Positions 24,546 through 33,143 of a stretch of 64,000 nucleotides of DNA are shown piece by piece (positions within the stretch are counted from its first letter, which is position 1; every line of letters begins with the position of its first letter). A model generated the notes under the pieces. The model saw only the letters and a program-made list of their open reading frames with translations. It had not been told where the DNA came from and made no database searches. Origin of the DNA: Pseudomonas moraviensis (GTDB taxonomy: Bacteria; Pseudomonadota; Gammaproteobacteria; Pseudomonadales; Pseudomonadaceae); contig NZ_LT629788.1 in NCBI RefSeq assembly GCF_900105805.1, forward strand, positions 248,001 to 312,000, written 5' to 3'. A program made the translations under genes and the position numbers.

Positions 24546-25601
24546 ATGGCCAATCCAGTCTCCCTCCCGGATAACACTCCCACGCCTGAAGCCTCTCGAC
24601 AGGATCAAGGGCTGTTTCGCAATCACGCGCCGGTGCAACGCGAAGGCCTGCGCAAAATGCTGCGGATCATGTGGAACATGATTTTCCACAAACCCCGCAA
24701 CACCCGTCCGACCGCCGCCATTCCCGTGCAGCCGCTGACGCGCGAAGATCTGCTCGCAGCGCCCAATCACAGCGTCTATCGCCTCGGGCATTCAACCCTG
24801 TTGCTGAAGATGCGCGACAAGTTCTGGATCACCGACCCGGTCTTCGCCGAGCGCGCCTCGCCCGTGCAGTGGGCGGGTCCGAAACGCTTTCATCAGCCAC
24901 CGATCAGCATTGACCAGTTGCCGCCGATCGAGGCGGTGATCCTCTCGCACAATCATTACGACCATCTCGACTACGAAGCGGTACGCAAACTCGCCGCGAA
25001 AACCACGTACTTCCTGACCCCGCTGGGCGTGGGCGACACCCTGATCAAATGGGGCATCGACGCCAGCAAGGTGCGCCAGTACGACTGGTGGCAGGGCACC
25101 GAACTCGCCGGCATCCGCTTCATCGCCACACCGTCGCAGCACTTCTCCGGCCGGGGCCTGTTCGACGGCAACAGCACGCTGTGGGCGTCATGGGTGATGA
25201 TCGATGGCAACACACGCATCTTCTTCAGCGGCGACAGCGGTTACTTCGACGGCTTCAAACGCATCGGCGAACAATACGGCCCGTTCGACCTGACCCTGAT
25301 GGAAACCGGTGCCTACAACGTCGAATGGCCCCACGTTCACATGCAACCGGAAGAAACCCTGCAAGCCCACATCGACCTCAAGGGCCGCTGGCTCTTCCCG
25401 ATCCACAACGGCACCTTCGACCTGGCCATGCACGCCTGGCACGAACCCTTCGACCGCATCCTCGCCCTCGCATGGGAACGCAGTATTGCGATTACCACAC
25501 CGCGAATGGGTGAAGCGTTCAACATCGCGCAACCAGAACGGGGGAGCGCTTGGTGGATGGCGGTGGAAGAGGAGGGGGAAGCGGTGTTAGAGAACGCATG
25601 A
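24546..25601 (+). CDS. MBL-fold metallo-hydrolase (NAPE-PLD/UlaG-like)
   Basis: A 351-residue metallo-beta-lactamase-fold protein. Metal ligands appear in ILSHNHYDHLDYEAV (HxHxDH), FIATPSQHFSGRG, FFSGDSGYFDGF and the C-terminal LFPIHNGTFDLAMHAWHEPFDR. The order and the FWITDPVFAERASPVQWAGPKRF segment match the subgroup related to NAPE-phospholipase D and bacterial outer-membrane-lipid hydrolases. There is no signal peptide. The ATG at 24546 has GGAGT upstream. Regulated, by position, by the divergent TetR protein. Substrate unknown. Confidence 0.88.
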   Translation: MANPVSLPDNTPTPEASRQDQGLFRNHAPVQREGLRKMLRIMWNMIFHKPRNTRPTAAIPVQPLTREDLLAAPNHSVYRLGHSTLLLKMRDKFWITDPVFAERASPVQWAGPKRFHQPPISIDQLPPIEAVILSHNHYDHLDYEAVRKLAAKTTYFLTPLGVGDTLIKWGIDASKVRQYDWWQGTELAGIRFIATPSQHFSGRGLFDGNSTLWASWVMIDGNTRIFFSGDSGYFDGFKRIGEQYGPFDLTLMETGAYNVEWPHVHMQPEETLQAHIDLKGRWLFPIHNGTFDLAMHAWHEPFDRILALAWERSIAITTPRMGEAFNIAQPERGSAWWMAVEEEGEAVLENA

Positions 25602-25637
25602 ATTGCTCAGTTGGTGAGGGGCATCCCCCTCGCCAGC

Positions 25638-25955
25638 TTATTCAGCCATCGCAAAATCCCCACGCCCCACCGATTCCCCCGACATACCCTGCGCCCTGAC
25701 ACTGCGCCCCGGTGCAAACCCCGGAAAGAACACCAACCCCTGCGCCTCGAACCGATAAGCCAGTGCCAGCCTTGCGGCATCCGCCACGTCCTGCTGTGCT
25801 TCGAATCGCTGAATATCTGCCACTGCCACCTCGGCCTCGCGCGACAGTTGTTCAACGCTCCAGCCCAGCATGGCGCGGGCCTGGACGCAGTGGGTCGGAG
25901 TGAACTGGAAAAGGGCAATGCGTTCGAGGACGTGGTTCATCGCAAGAGAGGCCAT
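25638..25955 (-). CDS. Small putative XRE-type DNA-binding protein
   Basis: A 105-residue protein whose middle, ARAMLGWSVEQLSREAEVAVADIQRFEAQQDV, reads as an XRE/lambda-repressor HTH (LGWSxEQLSxxAxVxxxxIxxFE). The C-terminal part LVFFPGFAPGRSVRAQG looks like the short post-HTH motif of small Cro/C1-like proteins. The ATG at 25955 has CCGGAGC upstream. No target gene is evident. Confidence 0.65.
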   Translation of the reverse strand: MASLAMNHVLERIALFQFTPTHCVQARAMLGWSVEQLSREAEVAVADIQRFEAQQDVADAARLALAYRFEAQGLVFFPGFAPGRSVRAQGMSGESVGRGDFAMAE

Positions 25956-26048
25956 GGTGTGCTCCGGGCTCAAAAGTGCTGATTGAAAATGTACTGTGTT
26001 TTTGTACAGTTGTTTTCGGCCGGGATCAAACGCATTTTTTGAATTTGC

Positions 26049-26816
26049 CTAGTTCGCCGCCTCCAACCAGACGGACGGTGCCTCTCCGAGCACTCGCCGA
26101 AACATTGTTGAAAAGGCCGCCGGACTTTCATAGCCGAAGTCCAGGGCAATCCGCGTCACCGCTTCCCCCGCCGCCAACCGTGCCAGTGCCTGCACCACGC
26201 AGGCTTGCTGCCGCCATTGGCGGAAGCTGAGCCCGGTCTGCTGCCGAAACAATCTGTTAAAGGTACGCAAGCTTATGTGTAACTGGTCTGCCCAATGCTG
26301 CGGGGATTGATGCGTATTGGGCATGTTCAGAAAGGTCTGACACAGACTGAGGAGCTTTCCTTCGGCAGGCATAGGAATGTGTAGGGGAAGAGGCGCACTG
26401 CTTGTCAGTTCATGCAACAGCAAATTGATCAGCACGCCGTCACGTCCGGACTCGTCGTACGTCAGCGGCACGTCCACTGCTTCCATCAATAAGTGCCGCA
26501 GTAGCGGCGTGACATTCAGCACTTGGCAGTCCGGCCCCAGATCCACCTTGCCCGGTTCGATATATGCACTGCGCGTGCTCACCCCGAGCATCAATACCTC
26601 GTGGGCCACGCCCGGCGGAATCCACACCGCGCGCTGCGGCGGCACCACCCAGTTGCCATTCTGAGTGCTGACCTGCATCACACCGGTGGCGCCGTAAAGC
26701 AATTGCGCGCGTCTATGCGTATGAAACGGAAGTAGGTGGCCGTGGGAATAATCGGTACCGATAGCCACAACCGTGCGAGGCGTGTCATCGAGCTGATTGA
26801 TCGAAATATTGCGCAT
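26049..26816 (-). CDS. AraC-family regulator with N-terminal cupin
   Basis: A 255-residue regulator. An N-terminal cupin (HGHLLPFHTHRRAQLLYGATGVMQV...WVVPPQRAVWIPPGVAHEV) binds an unknown effector. The C-terminal double HTH has HISLRTFNRLFRQQTGLSFRQWRQQ and VTRIALDFGYESPAAFSTMFRRVLGEAPS. It is divergent from the TauE/SafE exporter gene (114 bases between starts), the likely target. Confidence 0.93.
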   Translation of the reverse strand: MRNISINQLDDTPRTVVAIGTDYSHGHLLPFHTHRRAQLLYGATGVMQVSTQNGNWVVPPQRAVWIPPGVAHEVLMLGVSTRSAYIEPGKVDLGPDCQVLNVTPLLRHLLMEAVDVPLTYDESGRDGVLINLLLHELTSSAPLPLHIPMPAEGKLLSLCQTFLNMPNTHQSPQHWADQLHISLRTFNRLFRQQTGLSFRQWRQQACVVQALARLAAGEAVTRIALDFGYESPAAFSTMFRRVLGEAPSVWLEAAN

Positions 26817-26929
26817 CAGGCGTGGTTCCGGCGATTGGCGTAAACGCGAACATTATTGGCTGAACTACTGAAGCCGGCCAATGCATGCTACGACTAATGT
26901 CGTGGGCTTCCCAATCCAGGACGCTCACC

Positions 26930-27745
26930 ATGTTCTACCTCCTGCTGACACTGTTCGGCTGCCTCACCGGTATCAGCGCCGTGCTCTTCGGTTTCGGCGG
27001 TGGCTTCGTCATCGTGCCGCTGCTCTACCGCATGCTCACCGCCAGCCACGCAGCTGACGACCCCATCGCCCAGTCGGCCATGCACATCGCCGTGGCCACC
27101 TCGACCTGCGTAATGATCGTCAACGCCCTGATCGCCACACGCAAACACCAACGCTCGGGCAATCTGCTCCGGGACTACCTCTGGCCATTGGGCGGGTTTA
27201 TCGGCGTGGGCGCGATCGTCGGCGCCATCGCTGCCATGTGGGTCAGCGGCCAAGTGATTCGCTACGCCTTCATCGCCTACCTGGGCGTGACCATCGTCGA
27301 TTGCCTGCTGCGCCGCGGATTTCTCACACAGTCTCAAACCACGATCCCACGGCAACTGACCTCAACGGAAACATCCGCCGGCGGTGTAGGCATTGGCGCC
27401 ATCGCGACGTTTCTCGGCGTAGGAGGAAGCGTCATGACCGTGCCGCTGCTACGCCGTTGCGGGCTGAGCATGTCGCAAGCCACAGCCATGGCCAATCCAC
27501 TCAGCGTGCCAGTGGCGCTGGCCGGGACGCTGACGTACATGGCGCTGGCCGGTTTCACCGGGGCTGATTTGGGCGTTTGGTATATCGGGTATGTCGATGT
27601 GCTGGCGTTTGCGCTGCTGACGGTTGGCTCGTTGCTGGGGATCAGATTGGCCGCGCGGTGGATTGGGCGGATTTCGGATCGGGTGCATGCCTGGGTCTAT
27701 ATTGGATTGCTCGTCATCGTGCTGCTGAGCATTTCCCTCAAATGA
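26930..27745 (+). CDS. TauE/SafE-family membrane transporter
   Basis: A 271-residue integral membrane protein with about eight helices and the repeated motif of TauE/SafE anion exporters: GCLTGISAVLFGFGGGFVIVPLL in the first half and GAIATFLGVGGSVMTVPLLRRCGLSMSQATAMANPLS in the second. The family moves sulfite, sulfoacetate or related anions; the substrate here is not determinable. The ATG at 26930 has CCAGG upstream. Probably controlled by the divergent AraC protein. Confidence 0.9.
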   Translation: MFYLLLTLFGCLTGISAVLFGFGGGFVIVPLLYRMLTASHAADDPIAQSAMHIAVATSTCVMIVNALIATRKHQRSGNLLRDYLWPLGGFIGVGAIVGAIAAMWVSGQVIRYAFIAYLGVTIVDCLLRRGFLTQSQTTIPRQLTSTETSAGGVGIGAIATFLGVGGSVMTVPLLRRCGLSMSQATAMANPLSVPVALAGTLTYMALAGFTGADLGVWYIGYVDVLAFALLTVGSLLGIRLAARWIGRISDRVHAWVYIGLLVIVLLSISLK

Positions 27746-27822
27746 ATCGTTGATTGGTGCGGGCGAAAGAAATCAGAATCGGCGACTGAGCGTTGCCCGC
27801 CAGTCACCAACAGAGATCCAGG

Positions 27823-28542
27823 ATGTTGATCTTCAATTGCACCGAAGCCGCCAGCAAGTTTTTCAGCCGTGTTCATAAAGGCAAAACGATCACGCCGGTG
27901 GACACCAAGCCGCCGTCATCGGTTATTGAGGATGATGAGCTGAACGGCGCGGACGAACAGTGGCTGGTCCATGCGATCACTGTGCAGCGCAAACATGTGT
28001 TGTTGGTCCTGCACATCAAAAGCCGCTATTGCGTGATCCTGGCTAACGCGAAAAAAGCCGACGATCACGGGTTCGTTGTGCGCTTCACCGAGCGTTGGGT
28101 GAATGGACTGATGATCAATGCCCAGAACCATGGTCTCGGACAATGGCTGGACACCGAGTTGATGTTGGCGCGGATGCTACAGACTTGTGAGCACCAGCGA
28201 TTCTATCGGCGCGGCCATCGCAGCGCGCAAAAACACATTGATGAAATTGCCTGGTGCTTCCGAAGCAAGGTGGCTGGAACGGGTTGCTTGCCGCCCGATG
28301 AAGTCACGGCGATGGTATTCGATGAACAAATGAACGACACGCCGAGAAACAGCAAGGGAGCCAAGTCCTACTACTTCCCGGACGAGGAGATGACGCTTCA
28401 CTGGCTGCGCCATTATTGCTTTCTCGATGATGTCCAGCTTCATGCTGCGAAAGAGCGTCGGCATCAAGTCGCACGGGAAATAGCGGAGATGGAGCGCAAG
28501 GCTTTTATGGAAGAGTATGAGAGGCAGAACTCGAGTGATTAA
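27823..28542 (+). CDS. DUF6933-like hypothetical protein
   Basis: A 239-residue cytosolic protein. The first part (MLIFNCTEAASKFFSRVHKGK, then WLVHAITVQRKHVLLVLHIKSRYCVILANAKKADDHGFVVRFTERW) resembles the DUF6933 family. The tail is Glu/Arg-rich and likely coiled coil (AREIAEMERKAFMEEYERQ). No catalytic motif seen. The ATG at 27823 is chosen for family fit; the ribosome site is poor. Confidence 0.7.
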   Translation: MLIFNCTEAASKFFSRVHKGKTITPVDTKPPSSVIEDDELNGADEQWLVHAITVQRKHVLLVLHIKSRYCVILANAKKADDHGFVVRFTERWVNGLMINAQNHGLGQWLDTELMLARMLQTCEHQRFYRRGHRSAQKHIDEIAWCFRSKVAGTGCLPPDEVTAMVFDEQMNDTPRNSKGAKSYYFPDEEMTLHWLRHYCFLDDVQLHAAKERRHQVAREIAEMERKAFMEEYERQNSSD

Positions 28543-28589
28543 GCCGGGACGTGACGAATTCACAGGTTGATTAACAACCCCATGCCCCC

Positions 28590-29576
28590 TCACTCCAACC
28601 CCGGCGCTTCACGAATAATGAAGTGATCCAGGTTCTCGATATTGGCATTGAAGACCTCGAAAGGCTTTTCGGGGTTCTTCTTGCCGGGCACCTGCTTCAA
28701 CTCCGGCGTCACCCCATAAAAGAAACAGAACAACGCCTTGTCGCTATCCACCGCGTACTTGATCTCCTCCAGAAACGCCTTGCGCTTGCGGTAGTTGTCG
28801 ATCAGCTTTTTGTTCAGATAAACACTGACCGGATACGGCTTCTTCTTACTGTCCTCGGGCTTCTTGAACCAGACCTTGTCCTCGAAATCGATACGAAAAC
28901 TGGCACTGTGGAAGTCCTCGATTTTCTTGATCCGCCCCCAGTAAATCAGCCCCTTGTTGTCCGTCAGATACTCGATCTTCTTGAAGAACGAACTGTACGG
29001 CGCCGTATGCTCGCCGACCTTCAAAGGCATGCGCTTGAGCAAATCCTTGTCGGCGAAGTTGGAAACGAAACACTCCACCGGATGCGCAAAGACACTGGTC
29101 TTGTCCGGCGCCGACTCACGACTCGCCGACTCCTTACCACTGTCCACCGCCACCCGCACTGGATCATCCCGCAACACATCCGCCGCCCCCGCTGGCGCGA
29201 CAGGCTTGCGCACATACTCACGCCGGGTCAGCAACAACTCTGATGGGAAGTGCTCCTCACGCCCGTCATCCACCTCGCCATCCGCCGTCTCAACACCAGA
29301 TGCCGACGCCTTCAAACTCACATACGGACAACCCGCCACATGCTGCGTAGTGGGCAGATTCTTGAAGTGCGGCGTGCGCACGTAATTCACGTTCTTCGCG
29401 TTGAACGTACCCAACTCGTTGGAAGCCTCAAACGCCGAACGACAAGCATCGTTGGGGCACTGAAAGCGCTCCTTCGCCGAGTCAAACGCCACCGTCTCAT
29501 CGAAATTGAGATCGCGAACATCATAGATCGACAACTTGTCGTCGAGGCTGAGGCAGTAGGCGAGATCGAATTTCAT
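28590..29576 (-). CDS. Hypothetical protein with a putative CCHHC zinc site
   Basis: A 328-residue protein I do not recognise. The N-terminal part has a probable zinc ribbon: FQCPNDACRSAF (C40, C45) then HFKNLPTTQHVAGCPY (H70, H79, C83), an arrangement like that in CoiA-like and other nucleic-acid-linked proteins. The middle (90-165) is low-complexity and acidic. The C-terminal half (GLIYWGRIKKIEDFH, VSVYLNKKLIDNYRKRKAFLEEI) is alpha/beta. It lies at the left border of the defence island. Possible defence function, but only by association. Confidence 0.7.
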   Translation of the reverse strand: MKFDLAYCLSLDDKLSIYDVRDLNFDETVAFDSAKERFQCPNDACRSAFEASNELGTFNAKNVNYVRTPHFKNLPTTQHVAGCPYVSLKASASGVETADGEVDDGREEHFPSELLLTRREYVRKPVAPAGAADVLRDDPVRVAVDSGKESASRESAPDKTSVFAHPVECFVSNFADKDLLKRMPLKVGEHTAPYSSFFKKIEYLTDNKGLIYWGRIKKIEDFHSASFRIDFEDKVWFKKPEDSKKKPYPVSVYLNKKLIDNYRKRKAFLEEIKYAVDSDKALFCFFYGVTPELKQVPGKKNPEKPFEVFNANIENLDHFIIREAPGLE

Positions 29577-30087
29577 GGTGGGGCTCGGATCCTTGAGTGG
29601 AGAGGGGTATTAATAGCGGGAGGCGGCGCGGGTTGCACTGATTGTTTTCAGGATGATGCGGAATCTGTGGGAGGCAGCCTGCTGGGGATTGGTTGTGTCA
29701 GTTAAAATCTTGGATTCGGCCCTACCTTTTAAGCAATCAATCTCTCTTATAAAGGGGGAAATGCGACGCCACTTTTGTTACACAGTGGGGTTAGTTCACC
29801 GGACGCTTACAGTTATAGACACTCTGCATAAGAAGACCGATCGGTCGAATTCTTCCCTGTATTGGTATGTTAATCGAAAGGTACTCAGGCTCATCAAATG
29901 GAGGATTGCTGATTGAAGTGGATTGTGGCCGACGTACTGATGGGTGCTGGCGGGTTTCCTCAATCCACTCGTGGCGAACTCACGGCAAATTGCGTTGGAA
30001 GGCATAGCTGGAGGTAAGCCGCGCCCATTGCTCAACAAGTGTAAAAGTCCGGCATTCTGCTCGGCAGGATACCCGGCTTCGCCTGTC
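29577..30087. other. Intergenic gap at left edge of defence island
   Basis: About 510 bases between the putative zinc protein gene and the end of the AIPR gene. More AT-rich than the flanking chromosome. No tRNA, integrase, clear terminator or supported reading frame was found; a weak hairpin lies near 30050-30085. Confidence 0.6.
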
Positions 30088-32163
30088 CTACATATCTTCA
30101 ACAGGCATACCTTCATCTGCCATTCGCTTCACCAGCAGCTTAACTGCGTTCTTATCCGGCCTTGCTAAGTTGATATTCCCCGATCCCAGCTTCTGGAGAG
30201 CTCTATCTGCCTTCGGCGACAGAAATTTACGCTGCTCAGCAGTCCGTCGGATTACTTCAGCTTTAGGAACGAGCATGTGAAGGAGAATATCGAAGTCAAT
30301 TTCACGATCAATCCTTGCAGACGACTTCGCTTCCTTTTTTTCTTGCGTCATCTCACTCGTGTTGAGCATCAGATGGTTGGGTATGGCCGTAACCTTTAAC
30401 TCTGATGCCTGGATATTTTGCCAGCAAATTTCAAGTTTGCAGTACTCACCGACGTCTCGCACATTTGCAGAAGTGTTCCTGAGCGCGGCAGCAATTTGTG
30501 GCGCGAGAGAGGCAATATGCTCTTGAAGCTCTTCCGGGACGGATTGAGTATTCCAGATTTGCCCCCAGTTTAAGCTTGCCTTCCCTTGGTGCTCAATTTG
30601 CTCAGCAATCCGAGAAAGGGTATAGGCAACTGTCTGCGATTTATAGCCACGGTCATCTTTGTACCAGTCGGAGCCAGCAACATGCTTGTCGGTCCAGCGA
30701 AATAACAGCCCCATCGCGCAAGCATTTCTATACCAAACTTCGTTAAATTGGGTCGGCGCTGACTTCCAAGCCTTTGCGGTTTGATCCGCGAAGACCATGA
30801 ACGCTTTTTGTGCTCCTCTGGACACAACGTAAGGTTTTCTTTCAAAGCTCAGGACATATTTCGCAAGATCGGTTTTCTCGATAAGCTTATCTCTTGGATA
30901 CTCCAGCTGATATTTTCTCTTTTGTGCAACGGATGCGTATGCCATGCCGTCACGATACTGTCCGCGTGCACGTTCATAAAACCATTTGTCGCCCGTCATC
31001 GCACCGTTCTGAGGCGGGGCGCTCGTTATCCGAGAGTAACGCTCCATTTGCAGATGGAACGGATGACTCGAGAAGAAATCTGCTTCTGATATACGATTCT
31101 GAGTGTTGGCATATCGCGAAATTTTTGGAACGACATGCTCGATGTGGGCAGATGGGACGACTGAGAGCTTCATTTGGACATGAACACGCTCGAGCGGTGA
31201 ATTCGCGACATCCTTTGCGTAAAGGATAGACGCCGTCGTCTGGCCGCCATTCACGATCTGAAGATTATGAATAGTTGCGACTCCTAGTTGTCCGTCCTCT
31301 AGCGTTTCGAGCGTAACCGCCGATGCTGTCGCAGTAAGTCCGTTGTTGTAAGCGAAAAACATCTCCGGTGAGTTTTTGATCGTTTCCAAAATGCCTTTGT
31401 TCACTTTCGTCTTAGCCTGGAGATAGGTTCGGACGTTCTGTTCTAGCAGACGTGCTCCGTATAGACCGTAGATTTCAGCAAGCACAGGGCCAGGGATAGC
31501 AAGAAGGTAGGACTGATGCTCTTGGGTGTTCGTCGAGGCTTTGAGGCAGGCAATAGGCGCGCCGGCTATGCCTGCGATATTGACTTCGATAGATTCTGAA
31601 ACTCGAAAGCTTTTCTGGATTTCGAAATAGCGAATCGCGTCAAGGACGCTCAAGACAATCGGAACTCCGCTTACTAGCTCGCCCAGTTGTGGTGGACGTT
31701 TGGTTGCCAGTCGGGCGTTGGAAAAAAGGATGATGCGAACTCTCTTTATGAGATCGCGTACTGAGTAGATAGGAAAGGCCGCGGCAAACGCCGGACTTGT
31801 TTCCTCAATTGAATTGATAAAGAGCGAGGAACAGGCGTTTTCGAAAAAGGCAATTGCTTGCTTGAACGCTGAGTTCAGGCGGTCACTATGCAGCGGTTCC
31901 AGTTCAATCCCGTTTCGGAAATCGCAGATGGCGAGGTAAAGAGTTCCGCGATCGGTATCTAGTCCATAACCGTCGATTCGGTATGGCCGCCGTCCACCTT
32001 CTTTGTGACTGTGGGTGTATTCCAAGTCAATTGTGTCACCGTTCTCAGAAGCCGCTGCCGCATAAAGCTCGAAAAAAGCTTCTTGCTGAAATACGCCCCG
32101 CACCTCTGCCTCTAAAAGAATATCCTCTCGCAGGGCTTCAAATGTTTGTTGCAACTCGCTCAT
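30088..32163 (-). CDS. AIPR-family protein (abortive infection / phage resistance)
   Basis: A 691-residue protein with the AIPR core: FFAYNNGLTATASAV, then IHNLQIVNGGQTTASILYAK, then VVPKISRYANTQNRISEADFFSSHPFH, the usual signature of the family first noted in AbiR-like abortive infection proteins. The C-terminal quarter is helical (EKKEAKSSARIDREIDFDILLHMLVPK). Its ATG overlaps the PD-(D/E)XK stop by four bases (ATGA), making it the last gene of the four-gene operon. Its biochemical role is unknown; being fixed in this operon suggests a subunit of the restriction complex. Confidence 0.88.
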   Translation of the reverse strand: MSELQQTFEALREDILLEAEVRGVFQQEAFFELYAAAASENGDTIDLEYTHSHKEGGRRPYRIDGYGLDTDRGTLYLAICDFRNGIELEPLHSDRLNSAFKQAIAFFENACSSLFINSIEETSPAFAAAFPIYSVRDLIKRVRIILFSNARLATKRPPQLGELVSGVPIVLSVLDAIRYFEIQKSFRVSESIEVNIAGIAGAPIACLKASTNTQEHQSYLLAIPGPVLAEIYGLYGARLLEQNVRTYLQAKTKVNKGILETIKNSPEMFFAYNNGLTATASAVTLETLEDGQLGVATIHNLQIVNGGQTTASILYAKDVANSPLERVHVQMKLSVVPSAHIEHVVPKISRYANTQNRISEADFFSSHPFHLQMERYSRITSAPPQNGAMTGDKWFYERARGQYRDGMAYASVAQKRKYQLEYPRDKLIEKTDLAKYVLSFERKPYVVSRGAQKAFMVFADQTAKAWKSAPTQFNEVWYRNACAMGLLFRWTDKHVAGSDWYKDDRGYKSQTVAYTLSRIAEQIEHQGKASLNWGQIWNTQSVPEELQEHIASLAPQIAAALRNTSANVRDVGEYCKLEICWQNIQASELKVTAIPNHLMLNTSEMTQEKKEAKSSARIDREIDFDILLHMLVPKAEVIRRTAEQRKFLSPKADRALQKLGSGNINLARPDKNAVKLLVKRMADEGMPVEDM

Positions 32164-33143
32164 GATTCGACTCCCCTAAAAGCATCATCGAGGCTGACGA
32201 TGAATGGAGCGCAGTCGCTAACGCGAATGCTGTACTTAACCATCTCTACCCCATGGCGGAGGTCTCTACGCTCGATACGAGGAAACTCACTGGACACCTC
32301 ATAAAATATGCGATCAACGAGAGCCCAGCTCTCCTCATTATATTCCGGCTGCTCCTGATATCCTGCTTCTAGTAGAGCTATCTCAAAGTCCTCCAGCGCC
32401 CCTGTGCCTGCCTCGGCAAAAGTGTCTCGAATCTCTGCAACAAGAGTATTGAGAGTCCGAGCGGTTGGGGTGGTGGATGGTAGCGAAGCTATGCCCTGAT
32501 TGCAGAGCAGGATGCGTCCCTGAACTGGGTCGAGTTGATCTTCAGAGGAAATCCGGATTCGCCGGTCAGCAGTCGCCACTTGCGTCTTGACCTCAAAGAT
32601 GGTGCCGGCGACCAAGAAATCCTGCTCATGACCGCTAGGGCCATTCCAGCATTTTATGGCGGCACTCCATCCGATGCGTTCACCAAGAACATCTCGCAGA
32701 AACAGCAGCTCGCCGACTAGGCCAATGCGTTCACCTTTTGACAGTAGGTGGTTGGCTCTATGGCGCAGCATCTCCTGCCAACGGTGGACTTCCTTGATGG
32801 CTTGCAGCAGCCCCTCTCCTGACTGCGTCGGTGCAAGCTTGTCGGTCGCAAGCATTAGACTCTTGCACATAAGTGCGAAGTTTTGGAAATTGGCCACATC
32901 GCTCAAGCTCAGCACTAATCTTGAGCGCTCAAAGTCCACCGAATGGACCTCGCAGGTCACGGCCGACATTTTCGGCAGATCAAGCATTCTCGGCTCGGCG
33001 CATACTGCATCAAGCTGGAAGACAAAACATCCATGAAAGTCGCGGCCGAACCTGAAATCGAGAGGATGGCTACTGTCAGCAAGTCGAATGTTGTAAAAAC
33101 TTGGGTCTGTCGGTGTGACGATTGCCTTCCATTCACTCAACAT
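32160..33143 (-). CDS. PD-(D/E)XK-motif protein (DUF4420-like nuclease)
   Basis: A 327-residue protein. The nuclease core runs E145 in RIGLVGELLFL, D175 in GHEQDFLVAG, and E184-V-K186 in TIFEVKTQ, a complete E...D...ExK set. The N-terminal 120 residues are beta-rich; the C-terminus is specific to this family. The start (33143) overlaps the Z1 gene by 11 bases, with GGAGG as ribosome site, and the stop overlaps the AIPR start. It is the probable cleavage subunit of the operon. Which DNA it cuts is unknown. Confidence 0.88.
   Translation of the reverse strand: MLSEWKAIVTPTDPSFYNIRLADSSHPLDFRFGRDFHGCFVFQLDAVCAEPRMLDLPKMSAVTCEVHSVDFERSRLVLSLSDVANFQNFALMCKSLMLATDKLAPTQSGEGLLQAIKEVHRWQEMLRHRANHLLSKGERIGLVGELLFLRDVLGERIGWSAAIKCWNGPSGHEQDFLVAGTIFEVKTQVATADRRIRISSEDQLDPVQGRILLCNQGIASLPSTTPTARTLNTLVAEIRDTFAEAGTGALEDFEIALLEAGYQEQPEYNEESWALVDRIFYEVSSEFPRIERRDLRHGVEMVKYSIRVSDCAPFIVSLDDAFRGVES

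Noticed and set aside
25607..25918. 103-codon minus-strand frame overlapping the small XRE-like gene
   Set aside because: Different frame of the same DNA; the XRE-like frame has a ribosome site and an HTH pattern.
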